From positions 1 through 13,659 of the forward strand of contig SLGL01000210.1 of NCBI GenBank assembly GCA_007123785.1: a DNA stretch of 13,659 bases. Direction: 5' to 3'. The stretch comes from Balneolaceae bacterium (GTDB taxonomy: Bacteria > Bacteroidota > Rhodothermia > Balneolales > Balneolaceae). The notes beneath the pieces are model-generated. The model was not told the origin of the DNA. It was given only the letters and a program-made list of their open reading frames with translations, and searched no databases. Each line of letters starts with the position of its first letter. Position 1 is the first letter of the stretch. The position numbers and the translations under genes are program-made. Shown here piece after piece: positions 1 through 7,028 of this stretch.

Positions 1-43
1 CTGTTTCAGATTTTGTATTGGTCCTACATGTGCATGGTTTGGA

Positions 44-92
44 TTCGACAGGCGAGGAGAACATTCGTCAGTCGAAGTTCGAAGTTGAACGT
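44..92. repeat. Heptad-periodic degenerate repeat downstream of the GMC gene
   Basis: Read in steps of seven from base 44, this stretch gives related units: TTCGACA at 44, TCGTCAG at 65, TCGAAGT at 72, TCGAAGT at 79 and TGAACGT at 86. Two adjacent units are identical. It lies just past the stop codon of the minus-strand GMC gene, which ends at 101. The nonamer ATTCGTCAG at 63-71 recurs on the other side of that gene at 1881-1889. The rest of bases 1-100 shows no gene. Confidence 0.6.
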
Positions 93-100
93 TTTAAGAT

Positions 101-1840
101 TTATAAATTTCCCTGTCTCATCTGGTCCACAATGTAGTCCGATGTTCTCCAGGAAAGAGCCATGATTGTCCATGTGGGATTTTTATCCGCCTGGGAAACA
201 AATTGCCCCGCATCCACCACAAACAGATTTTCACACTCGTGTGCCTGGGCGTACTTGTTAAGTACCGAACTGCCGGGGTCATTTCCCATCCTTGTAGTCC
301 CAACTTCATGAATAATTCGGCCGGGAGCTTCCAGTCCGTATTGTGAGTCGGCTCCGGGCTTTTCACCGAGGAGAATTCCGCCAAGGCTGGTCAATAAATC
401 TTCGAACGTTTCCTGCATGTGGCGTGCCTGTTTCACTTCATGCTCGGTCCATTGGTAGTGAAATTTAAGAACAGGTATTCCATACTTGTCAACCGTATCG
501 GGATCGATTTCACAATAATTGGTATATTGGGGAACACTTTCTCCCCGGCCCACCACTCCGATGGTAGAACCATATAATTTATAAATATCCCTTTTCAGGC
601 CGGTTCCATAACCTCCGTTCTGTGAGGGATTTCCAAACTCATCCGTAATATATTGCCTCATCGAATCCATCCCGAAACCAATACCATATAGCGGCATACC
701 CATGCCTCCTCCGAACTCCAGATGATAACCCCGGGGAAAGTCAAGCTGGCTGTTGTCGAGCCACCAGGGAGAATAAACATGAATTCCCCTCGCTCCATCT
801 TCATTATATCTGTCGCGGTCGATCAGTGAAGGTACGATGGCTGACCGTCCAGCGCCGGTGGAATCGTGCAGATACCGTCCAATCAGGCCGCTTCCATTGG
901 CCAGTCCGTCGGGATGCCGGGCCGATTTGGAGTTAAGAAGCAGCCTCGCAGTTTCACAGGCGGAGGCTCCCAAAACCACGGTTCGTCCCTGTACGTGATA
1001 TTCCTGCATATCCTGAGTATTCACATATACGACTCCGGTTGCCAATCCGTCTCCATTAGTGGTAACCTCGCGAACCATTGCATTCGTATAGAGATCCACA
1101 TTGCCTCGCTTCATAACAGGCTGAATGAGGCAGCTCCCAGACGAGAAATCAGCCAGGACATTACAAGCGCGGTTACATTGGTTGCAGTAGTAACAAACCC
1201 CTCGCTCCTGGTTGATACGTCTGGTGAGAACTGATTTTCTTGCAGGTATCACAGGAATCCCGGCTTTCTCTCCCCCTTTTTTGATATAAAGTTCATGCAG
1301 ACGCGGCTTAGGAGGCGGAAGAAAGTAACCGTCGGGATCATCTTCCAGCCCTTCGTTGGTTCCGAAAATACCGATCAGTTTATCCACCTTGTCATAGTAT
1401 GGACTGATATCCTCATATCCGATCGGCCAGTCATCTCCGAGCCCGTCGATGCTTTTTCGTTTAAAATCTTTGGGACCGAACCGCAGAGAGATCCGTCCCC
1501 AGTGGTTGGTTTTACCACCCACCATCCGCGAACGGAACCAATCAAATTCCGTACCATTTGCCCGTGTGTAGGGTTCCCCTTCAATTTCCCACCCTCCCCA
1601 GGCTGCATCAAAATCTCCAAACGGACGAACGGTTCTGGCGCCTCTTCGGGGTGATTCCCAGGGCCACCGGAGCTGAGTTCTGTACTCTTCCTTTTGCGGG
1701 TCAAAGTCCCCGCCGGCTTCCAGAACGGCTACCGATAAACCGGCATCAACAAGTACTTTAGCGGCCATGCCGCCTCCTGCTCCGGAACCTACAATAACGG
1801 CATCGTACTGTTCCCCTGATGATTTTACTTCAAAACTCAT
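101..1840 (-). CDS. GMC-family FAD-dependent oxidoreductase with a CX2CX2CX3C cysteine motif
   Basis: This 579-residue protein has the GMC flavoprotein architecture. An N-terminal FAD dinucleotide fold carries VGSGAGGG at residues 17-24 and the ribose-binding Glu at E41. The flavin-region segment MVGGKTNHWG lies at 106-115. The C-terminal GMC domain carries HEVGTTRMG from H511 and a second active-site residue, N554, in NPTW; the 43-residue His/Asn spacing resembles pyranose 2-oxidase. Cysteines C216, C219, C222 and C226 form a ferredoxin-like CX2CX2CX3C pattern, with C237 nearby, suggesting an Fe-S cluster as in FAD-dependent sugar dehydrogenases. Family members oxidise a ring or primary hydroxyl of sugars or sugar acids and pass electrons on. 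There is no signal peptide, and no subunit-3 partner is adjacent within the window, although one could lie left of base 1. It is the last visible gene of the minus-strand run. The substrate is not determinable; a sugar C3 hydroxyl is a guess from context. Confidence 0.93.
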   Translation of the reverse strand: MSFEVKSSGEQYDAVIVGSGAGGGMAAKVLVDAGLSVAVLEAGGDFDPQKEEYRTQLRWPWESPRRGARTVRPFGDFDAAWGGWEIEGEPYTRANGTEFDWFRSRMVGGKTNHWGRISLRFGPKDFKRKSIDGLGDDWPIGYEDISPYYDKVDKLIGIFGTNEGLEDDPDGYFLPPPKPRLHELYIKKGGEKAGIPVIPARKSVLTRRINQERGVCYYCNQCNRACNVLADFSSGSCLIQPVMKRGNVDLYTNAMVREVTTNGDGLATGVVYVNTQDMQEYHVQGRTVVLGASACETARLLLNSKSARHPDGLANGSGLIGRYLHDSTGAGRSAIVPSLIDRDRYNEDGARGIHVYSPWWLDNSQLDFPRGYHLEFGGGMGMPLYGIGFGMDSMRQYITDEFGNPSQNGGYGTGLKRDIYKLYGSTIGVVGRGESVPQYTNYCEIDPDTVDKYGIPVLKFHYQWTEHEVKQARHMQETFEDLLTSLGGILLGEKPGADSQYGLEAPGRIIHEVGTTRMGNDPGSSVLNKYAQAHECENLFVVDAGQFVSQADKNPTWTIMALSWRTSDYIVDQMRQGNL

Positions 1841-1880
1841 AAATGATCATTGATTTGTTTTAAAAATTTACCAGACATCT

Positions 1881-1945
1881 ATTCGTCAGACGACTTACTA
1901 CTCTGCAAATAAATTATCGAAGTCTCTAAAGTCGTCAGACGAAGT
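1881..1945. repeat. Paired palindromic heptad repeat between isomerase and GMC genes
   Basis: The 11-mer TCGTCAGACGA, itself a palindrome around a central A, occurs at 1883-1893 and again at 1932-1942, exactly 49 bases (seven heptads) apart. The flanks extend this to a 15-base inverted repeat with one mismatch (1882-1896 against 1929-1943). A TCGAAGT-like unit at 1918-1924 sits in the same register. The element lies in the 129-bp gap upstream of the minus-strand GMC start at 1840. Confidence 0.7.
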
Positions 1946-1969
1946 ATTCAAAACAGGTTTCTGTAGATG

Positions 1970-2854
1970 TTACGACCAATACCGGGCCATCTTCTTCCGG
2001 AGAAATGACACACTCCGCTCAAGCTGATCCATCCCTTCCACGCCATCTTCGATGCTGATCCAGCCATCAAAACCCACCCGTTTGAGCTCCGAAAAGATGG
2101 CGTCATAATCGTTCAATCCTTTCCCGATTTCACCGTGACTGAGTCGTTTTGCATAACCTGCGGCCCCGTCTTCTTCTCTTCTTAAATCTTCGATCGTGCC
2201 TTCTTTCAGGTACCGGTCGCTGGCGTGCATAGTCACCACACGACCTGATACCCTCTTTAGCAGTTCGAGAGGATCTTCACCGGCCAGATAGGTGTTGCTG
2301 GGATCGTAGTTCACACCAAAATTGGGATGATCGATCCGGTCCACAATACGGCAGAAAATGTCCATTTTTTGAGCAAATTCAGGATATTCCCAGAAATCAT
2401 CCTTATAGTGATTCTCGATAATCAGCGTAACATCATGTTCTTTTGCATAGGGCAGACACTCTTCGATACAGGAAACGGTAAGCTCAATTCCCTCCTCAAT
2501 CCTGATTTCCGGTCGTTTTTGTCCCGAAAGAACCCGGCAGTAGGTTCCCCCCAGTTCAGAAATCATATCGATCCATTCCTTCTGCTGTTCAATTTGTGCT
2601 GATCTGAAATCTTCATCGGGGTGGGTGAAATCGGGTGAACAACAGAGCATCGGTATCTCTTTACCATGATCTTCCACCTGCTCCCTGAATTTTCGCCAGC
2701 TGGAACGGTCTTCCATTTCAAGAAATCCGGCGTACCATTCCAGACCCTCTACATCGAGTTTAACGGCCATCTCAATCCACTCGGATAATTTCATGGAACC
2801 ATCTTTACATAGTTCGTTCATAAAAGCTTTTGGAAATGCAGCAAGTTTCGGCAT
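1970..2854 (-). CDS. Xylose-isomerase-like TIM-barrel sugar (phosphate) isomerase/epimerase
   Basis: This 294-residue protein matches the AP-endonuclease-2/xylose-isomerase-like TIM-barrel family (PF01261), whose members isomerise or epimerise keto sugars, often with a divalent metal. Likely metal-binding residues sit at the expected barrel strands: E147 in IIENH, D184 in NYDPSN, H210 in MHASD and E269 in SIED. The loop GEIGKG at 241-246 is also typical. The length is normal for a single-domain member, and no signal peptide is visible, so it is probably cytoplasmic. It lies between the SDR and GMC genes. Relatives include L-xylulose/L-ribulose-5-phosphate 3-epimerases and the isomerase-like partners of 3-keto-glycoside pathways. 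Specificity cannot be read from the sequence. A longer overlapping reading frame upstream (to 3080) is in another frame and was discarded. Confidence 0.9.
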   Translation of the reverse strand: MPKLAAFPKAFMNELCKDGSMKLSEWIEMAVKLDVEGLEWYAGFLEMEDRSSWRKFREQVEDHGKEIPMLCCSPDFTHPDEDFRSAQIEQQKEWIDMISELGGTYCRVLSGQKRPEIRIEEGIELTVSCIEECLPYAKEHDVTLIIENHYKDDFWEYPEFAQKMDIFCRIVDRIDHPNFGVNYDPSNTYLAGEDPLELLKRVSGRVVTMHASDRYLKEGTIEDLRREEDGAAGYAKRLSHGEIGKGLNDYDAIFSELKRVGFDGWISIEDGVEGMDQLERSVSFLRKKMARYWS

Positions 2855-2873
2855 ATTTTAAAATTTGGTTCAA

Positions 2874-2910
2874 AGAGATCTCCAGGGTTTTCAAAACCCC
2901 GGTGGTCTCT
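2874..2910. repeat. 37-nt near-perfect palindrome (AAAACCCC-type hairpin)
   Basis: An 18-base left arm (2874-2891) pairs with an 18-base right arm (2893-2910) around a single central C, with about 15 of 18 positions complementary. The arms run from AGAGATC to GGTTTT and from AAAACC to GGTCTCT. It lies 20 bases upstream of the isomerase start on the minus strand, so it would fall in that gene's leader or the intercistronic RNA. Similar AAAACC-centred palindromes are common in Bacteroidota intergenic DNA. Confidence 0.65.
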
Positions 2911-2947
2911 ATTGTTGTGTCAAGAATGAAGTTTCGCAATAAACCCG

Positions 2948-2983
2948 TCCCGAAGCGTCGAAAAATTCTTTGAAGCGTCGGGA
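2948..2983. repeat. Imperfect palindrome with TCCCGA/TCGGGA ends
   Basis: TCCCGA at 2948-2953 faces TCGGGA at 2978-2983, and the inner bases pair imperfectly. The nonamer GAAGCGTCG also occurs twice as a direct repeat (2952-2960 and 2972-2980). The core matches that of the palindromes at 13025-13068 and 13198-13234. It sits in the 238-bp gap between the SDR and isomerase genes. Confidence 0.5.
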
Positions 2984-3092
2984 TTTCCTTATCACCAATG
3001 GCAGTAAGAATGGGATTATTCAGCCTTTTTAAAGAAAAAACATTGCGGGTTTTTACGTCATTTAATCGTTGACACGACACTATTTTATAAAA

Positions 3093-3893
3093 TCACTTCT
3101 TCCTTAGTATCGTATCGATGTCTTTGGGAGGATTTCTCCCGATAAACGGGTGCTGTTCGAGCTCGACGGTCTGGCCGCTCACCGGCCCGCTTTCGTCACT
3201 GAGCCAGTACACCGCGGCGGCGGCAATCTCTTCCGGGTGTAAAATGCGTCCGGCCGGAGCAAACTCATCGGGGATTTTTGTAAACCAGTCATCGGGCAGA
3301 CCGTGCTCGCGTTTTCGTTCAATCTCTTTTTCGGTCAGCACCCATCCCGGATTGATCTGGTTCACACGGATCCCATTTTCCCGATGGAGAGTATCGCCCA
3401 GGTTACGGGTCATCGTCATCAGCGCTCCTTTGGAGACGCTATATGCCAGCAGGTTCGGCTCCCCGCTCCATGCGTTCACCGAACCGATGTTGAGTACACA
3501 ACCACCTGTTTTGGTCAAATGAGGCAGTCCCTCCCGGATAAGAGCAAACGGAGCGAGTGTGTTCACTTCAAGAACTTTTCGAAAGAGCGGAAGATCGGTC
3601 GTTTGAATATTCGACGAAATGACGGCTGCGGCATTGTTCACGATCGCATGCAGTTTCCCAAACCGTTCCACTGCAAGATTCACCAGCCGCCCGGGCGCTC
3701 CGTCTTTTGTGAGGTCTTCGATATGAAGAGCTGATTTGTCGCTCCCCAGTTCTTTAATGAGAGCATGCCCGAGCTCTTCCTCCAGACCGTTAATCACAAC
3801 CTTTGCTCCCTCGGTAACACACCGCCGGGCAATCGCTTTGCCGATGCCCATTGTGCTTCCGGTTACGATAATTACTTTGTCTTTTAGACGCAT
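3093..3893 (-). CDS. Short-chain dehydrogenase/reductase (classical SDR)
   Basis: This 266-residue classical SDR performs NAD(P)-linked oxidation or reduction of a hydroxyl or keto group. The cofactor motif TGSTMGIG is at 11-18 and NNAA at 86-89. The catalytic tetrad is visible as N111, S138, Y151 and K155 (YSVSK), and the NPGW loop at 181-184 follows the family pattern. It ends with an unusually polar tail (about 250-266) past the normal SDR core. No signal peptide is seen, so it is presumably cytoplasmic. It lies between the zinc-type dehydrogenase and the sugar isomerase, both on the same strand, which suggests a role in interconverting a keto sugar and its alcohol. The substrate and the choice of NAD or NADP are not determinable. 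Confidence 0.93.
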   Translation of the reverse strand: MRLKDKVIIVTGSTMGIGKAIARRCVTEGAKVVINGLEEELGHALIKELGSDKSALHIEDLTKDGAPGRLVNLAVERFGKLHAIVNNAAAVISSNIQTTDLPLFRKVLEVNTLAPFALIREGLPHLTKTGGCVLNIGSVNAWSGEPNLLAYSVSKGALMTMTRNLGDTLHRENGIRVNQINPGWVLTEKEIERKREHGLPDDWFTKIPDEFAPAGRILHPEEIAAAAVYWLSDESGPVSGQTVELEQHPFIGRNPPKDIDTILRKK

Positions 3894-3997
3894 GGTTTTA
3901 TTTATTTATCTCTTAGACAACTCTTCAGGAACTTCAGTATATGTTTTTCGGGTTGAACCGGCTTCTTTCGTTATATTGGGTTCTCGACTTCATTTCG

Positions 3998-4125
3998 GTT
4001 CACTTCGTTCACCTCCATTGTGCTCGAACTGACGTAATCATCCAAACCCGTTACCGACTACGCCTCTTCGCTGCCGCTCAGTCTCTGCGAACTGACAGGT
4101 AAACGCTAAACCCAAACAACGGGTT
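3998..4125. repeat. Intergenic repeat-rich segment
   Basis: The gap between the dehydrogenase genes holds a tandem pair of related 9-mers (GTTCACTTC at 3998-4006, GTTCACCTC at 4007-4015). It also holds a direct repeat CGAACTGAC (4025-4033 and 4088-4096) and an 8-base inverted repeat AACCCGTT/AACGGGTT (4045-4052 and 4118-4125). No gene is supported here. The arrangement suggests a degenerate palindromic or repeat element, but its borders are unclear. Confidence 0.4.
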
Positions 4126-4147
4126 AAAACCTCTTTAGAGTTCATAT

Positions 4148-5170
4148 TTAAGGTTTTAAAATGCTTTTCACAACATGGCCGTGGTGCATCTGTTTGAACG
4201 CCTCGTGCCACTCATCCAGTGCCCATACACCACCGATAACCGGACTTACATCAAGTTGACCGCTGGCAAGCAAGGCCAGAACCCGTTCCCATACCGGCCA
4301 GTTGTGGCTGAAACTTCCCTGCAGAGTAACATTTTTTTGTACAAGGGGATCAAGATTGAAACCAAGGGGCCGCGGCCCCCACCCCACTTTGGTGATGTGG
4401 CCTTTGGGCCGGACCAGATCGAGTGCAACTTTCAACGTGGCACTCACTCCGGCCGCATCGATGATGCAGTCTGCACCCAGCCCGTCGCGCTCCTTCGCCC
4501 ATTCAGATGCATCCCCGACAATCGGTTCACAGCCATACTGACGGGCGATCTCCAGACGTTTTTTATCCGATTCCAGGCCAACCACAGCTACATCCCCGCC
4601 GCACAATCTTGCCACAGCGGCACAGAGCAACCCGATCGTTCCCGGTCCGATTACAATCACCCGGTCCCCAGGTTTGATCCTGGAATTTTCAACCACCGAA
4701 TTGTACGCAACACAGCACGGTTCGGTGAGACACGCTTTTTCCATCTCAAGGTGGTCAGGAACATGATGGAGGCATCGCGCCGGAACACGGACGTAATGGG
4801 TCATCGCACCGTTCACACCATACCCAAATCCTTTCCGGGTCGGGTCCAGGTTATACAATCCCTGCCGGCTCATCGGGTTGTTCAGATCGATCACTGCGGC
4901 GGTTTCACTTACCACACGGTCCCCCTCCTCCCAGCCGGTTACCCGCTTTCCTTTTTCTGCGATTGTCCCGCCAAACTCATGCCCCAACACCACCGGATAA
5001 TTCACAGGCCAGCTGTGATCGGCTGTCCACTGATGGAGGTCGCTTCCGCAAACGCCCACATTGCCCACTTCCAGTAGCACATCCTCCTCACCGATATCCG
5101 GTTTTTCAATCTCACGAAGTTCAACAGATCCTTTTTCCGGGGCATAGTTTACAACTGCGGGTGATTTCAT
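4148..5170 (-). CDS. Zinc-type medium-chain alcohol/polyol dehydrogenase lacking the structural-zinc cysteines
   Basis: This 340-residue MDR-superfamily enzyme has a GroES-like N-terminal half and a Rossmann half. Catalytic zinc ligands are recognisable as C41 (VCGSD), H64-E65 (GHEFGG) and E150 (LTEP). The nucleotide-binding motif GPGTIG is at 175-180, and E200 at the end of the second strand favours NAD. The lobe around 93-109 keeps the usual scaffold (YNL, TRKGFGYG), but the four positions that normally hold structural-zinc cysteines read D95, N98, S101 and D109. The protein should therefore bind only catalytic zinc, as in sorbitol-dehydrogenase-like members. It probably oxidises a polyol or sugar alcohol, or reduces a keto sugar, in the cytoplasm. 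It lies between the HUMPS and SDR genes on the same strand. The substrate is unknown. Confidence 0.92.
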   Translation of the reverse strand: MKSPAVVNYAPEKGSVELREIEKPDIGEEDVLLEVGNVGVCGSDLHQWTADHSWPVNYPVVLGHEFGGTIAEKGKRVTGWEEGDRVVSETAAVIDLNNPMSRQGLYNLDPTRKGFGYGVNGAMTHYVRVPARCLHHVPDHLEMEKACLTEPCCVAYNSVVENSRIKPGDRVIVIGPGTIGLLCAAVARLCGGDVAVVGLESDKKRLEIARQYGCEPIVGDASEWAKERDGLGADCIIDAAGVSATLKVALDLVRPKGHITKVGWGPRPLGFNLDPLVQKNVTLQGSFSHNWPVWERVLALLASGQLDVSPVIGGVWALDEWHEAFKQMHHGHVVKSILKP

Positions 5171-5211
5171 GTGTTGATGGAGTTAAATTAAGGAGTTTTG
5201 AGTGATAGAAG

Positions 5212-5239
5212 CTTTCAGCGGTCAGCTGTCAGTCTTCAG
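5212..5239. repeat. Left arm of inverted heptad repeat
   Basis: Four successive heptads, CTTTCAG, CGGTCAG, CTGTCAG and TCTTCAG, each end in CAG. The reverse complement of 5221-5239 matches 5386-5404 with only a few differences, so this is the left arm of an inverted pair spanning most of the gap between the MDR and HUMPS genes. Confidence 0.7.
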
Positions 5240-5279
5240 TTTTTTTAAAATCCAAATGCTTCATTTTTTTCCATTGGGG

Positions 5280-5295
5280 GCAAGCTTTAACTTGC
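5280..5295. other. Small hairpin GCAAG/CTTGC between the heptad arms
   Basis: GCAAG at 5280-5284 pairs with CTTGC at 5291-5295 around a six-base loop. It lies inside the 233-bp gap between the two heptad arms. No T-tract follows on the minus strand, so a terminator role is not supported. Nothing else is recognised in this gap. Confidence 0.3.
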
Positions 5296-5371
5296 ACACA
5301 GTGATAAAATAATACTGAACTCATGTTATTTATGTCATGTTCAGATTTGTTGAAATCAGCTCAGTCCTACT

Positions 5372-5406
5372 CTGAAAGCTGAAGGCTGAAGGCTGGCAGC
5401 TGCCTA
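5372..5406. repeat. Right arm of inverted heptad repeat, overlapping the HUMPS stop codon
   Basis: Five heptads run without a break: CTGAAAG at 5372, CTGAAGG at 5379, CTGAAGG at 5386, CTGGCAG at 5393 and CTGCCTA at 5400. The last one contains the stop codon (TAG on the minus strand, 5404-5406) of the HUMPS gene. Bases 5386-5404 pair with the left arm at 5221-5239. Confidence 0.7.
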
Positions 5407-6111
5407 CCCCCTCCCAACCGGCACATCACCGTATGCATGAACCTTCTCACAAATTAACCGAAGGGAGCCTTCCAGGTCGCCGTCGGCGGTTTTGAATGCA
5501 TCTGCATCAATTGTAAGAGGAGCACCGAGCACCACCAGAGGGGCACCATATTCAGGACATCTGATTGCCTGTTCCAGCGAGAGTCCTCCGACAGCCTGTA
5601 CCGGGATGTCCACAGCGTTCACAACTTCTTTGAGCTGATCGAGCGGACTTGGCATTCGTTCTCCGCGGGCGGCAATTCCCCGGCGTTCGTCGTAACCGAT
5701 GTGATGAATCACATAATCACATCCCAGGCCTTCCAGCCATTTGGCACCCTCCACCATATCGGGACAACCGAGGTTATCGCCCATTACTTCCGCGCCAAAA
5801 TCTTTTCCGGCCTGTACAACACAGTGAATCGTTTCTTCATGGGCACGAGCCATCACTACCACGTGGGTTGCCCCTGCTTTGGCCATCATTTCTACTTCGA
5901 GGTAACCACCGTCCATCGTCTTCAAGTCAGCCACAACCGGTACTTCGGGAAAGGCAGATCGCAATTCCCTAACGCAGTGCAGGCCTTCGGCAAGAATCAG
6001 CGGGGTTCCGGCTTCGAGCCAATCTACCCCCGCCCGGATAGCGATTTCGGCGGTTTCAAGTGCTTCATCAATATTGGTAAGATCAAGAGAAATTTGTACT
6101 ACGGGTTTCAT
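5404..6111 (-). CDS. HUMPS-family TIM barrel (3-hexulose-6-phosphate synthase / 3-keto-gulonate-6-phosphate decarboxylase-like)
   Basis: This 235-residue protein belongs to the orotidine-monophosphate-decarboxylase suprafamily. The first strand carries D10. E33 with GTP (35-37) is typical of HPS/KGPDC. The signature DxKxxD is D62, K64 and D67 in DLKTMDGG, which resembles hexulose-phosphate synthase more than UlaD-type decarboxylases. H136-H137 occupy the catalytic-histidine region. Phosphate-binding elements are GG at 175-176 and LGAPLT at 195-200. Family reactions are Mg-dependent aldol or decarboxylation chemistry on phosphorylated ketoses. No isomerase (PHI) partner is adjacent, so formaldehyde fixation is not implied; the nearby TIM-barrel isomerase instead recalls the UlaD/UlaE pairing. 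A sugar kinase would be needed if the substrate is phosphorylated, and none is visible. The stop codon lies inside a heptad repeat. Confidence 0.87.
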   Translation of the reverse strand: MKPVVQISLDLTNIDEALETAEIAIRAGVDWLEAGTPLILAEGLHCVRELRSAFPEVPVVADLKTMDGGYLEVEMMAKAGATHVVVMARAHEETIHCVVQAGKDFGAEVMGDNLGCPDMVEGAKWLEGLGCDYVIHHIGYDERRGIAARGERMPSPLDQLKEVVNAVDIPVQAVGGLSLEQAIRCPEYGAPLVVLGAPLTIDADAFKTADGDLEGSLRLICEKVHAYGDVPVGRG

Positions 6112-6267
6112 GCAACTTATTTTGATTAATTTCTGTATGAGGTCGAAAGGTCCAGGGCATTACCAGATGTTTTATCGGGTATTAAAACTGAAACATCCGG
6201 CAGATCAGTTCAAAAAATCGCCCTTTTTAATTATTTGTCCATGAATCGTTTATGAAAGAATCATAGT

Positions 6268-6921
6268 TTACGGGAGTGGCCGGACGTAAATATTTTTAAA
6301 GAACATCACACTGTTCGGATCGTGTCCCTGAAGGGCAAAAGTACCACTGTCCAGCACTCGATTTTGCATAGCGCCTTCAGCTCTTACCGGATTTTCCGGT
6401 TCATGATAGTGCAGCACCTTTGTGCCGTTAATCTTTACCTCCACATCTTTTCCATCCACTTTAAAATAGAGTTCAAACCACTCATCATCATCTACATAGG
6501 TTTCCTTAATATCCATTACATCCCACAGGCTGCCAGTCCTTCTCCAGTCACTATGAGAATTATTTACCTGCACTTCATAACCTACATCCGGCCAACCCGT
6601 CTCACGGTATTCTGTATGAAAATAAACACCTGAATTAGCCTCCGGTTTGGTTAGCACCTTCGTTTTAAATTCAAAGTTTGTGAAATTGGCATTTTCAACT
6701 TCTCCTACATAGTAAAGATGGGCTCTCGGCCCATCTATTCTGATATAGTCTTCTTCCACCCAGATGGTTTCTGCATTTTCCCCGACCTGCCAGCCGTCTA
6801 AAGATTCACCGTCAAAGAGTGAAATCCAGCCGTCGTCATTTTCTGAGTTTTCAGTTCCGGCACAAAATGTAAAACCCAAAAAGGAAAATAAAAGCAGGGC
6901 AGTAAGATTTAGTCTCATCAT
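6268..6921 (-). CDS. Exported DUF1080 (3-keto-disaccharide hydrolase family) protein
   Basis: This 217-residue single-domain PF06439 protein has the concanavalin-like jelly-roll fold of the family. The hallmark GWISLFDGESLDGW is at 31-44. Further conserved segments are NSGVYFHTEY (96-105), YEVQVNN (115-121) and a C-terminal GTFALQGHDPNS...IYVRPL block (193-216). The N-terminus is a hydrophobic export signal ending at C20; FTFC is only a weak lipobox, so either lipoprotein or secreted soluble form is possible. Family members hydrolyse 3-keto-glycosides such as 3-keto-trehalose, acting in the periplasm or at the surface after an oxidoreductase has made the 3-keto sugar. Two consecutive ATG codons (6921 and 6918) can start it. 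The neighbours, a sialidase-like lipoprotein upstream and sugar oxidoreductases around it, fit that role. Confidence 0.92.
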   Translation of the reverse strand: MMRLNLTALLLFSFLGFTFCAGTENSENDDGWISLFDGESLDGWQVGENAETIWVEEDYIRIDGPRAHLYYVGEVENANFTNFEFKTKVLTKPEANSGVYFHTEYRETGWPDVGYEVQVNNSHSDWRRTGSLWDVMDIKETYVDDDEWFELYFKVDGKDVEVKINGTKVLHYHEPENPVRAEGAMQNRVLDSGTFALQGHDPNSVMFFKNIYVRPLP

Positions 6922-7028
6922 AATAATATGTAAGTCTTTGAGTGTATTTAGAAATCAATTTTGTAAACGATTACATTTTAAAGAAAAAAGTTTAAGATTT
7001 AAAAAGAAATCTTCCATAATTGCCCTTT

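Noticed and set aside
2805..3080. 91-residue minus-strand frame overlapping the isomerase start
   Set aside because: It covers the palindromes at 2874-2910 and 2948-2983, is low in complexity and shows no recognisable motif.
4175..5077. 300-residue open frame on the plus strand
   Set aside because: It lies antisense to the MDR gene, has no family features and arises from the codon pattern of the real gene.
5372..5406. Heptad arrays as a CRISPR array
   Set aside because: Units are seven bases with no unique spacers, and no cas genes are present.
5510..5530. Missing phosphate-binding Arg in the HUMPS protein as a defect
   Set aside because: The LGAPLT loop corresponds to the GGAIT-type loop of hexulose-phosphate synthases, which also lacks that Arg, so it is likely normal.
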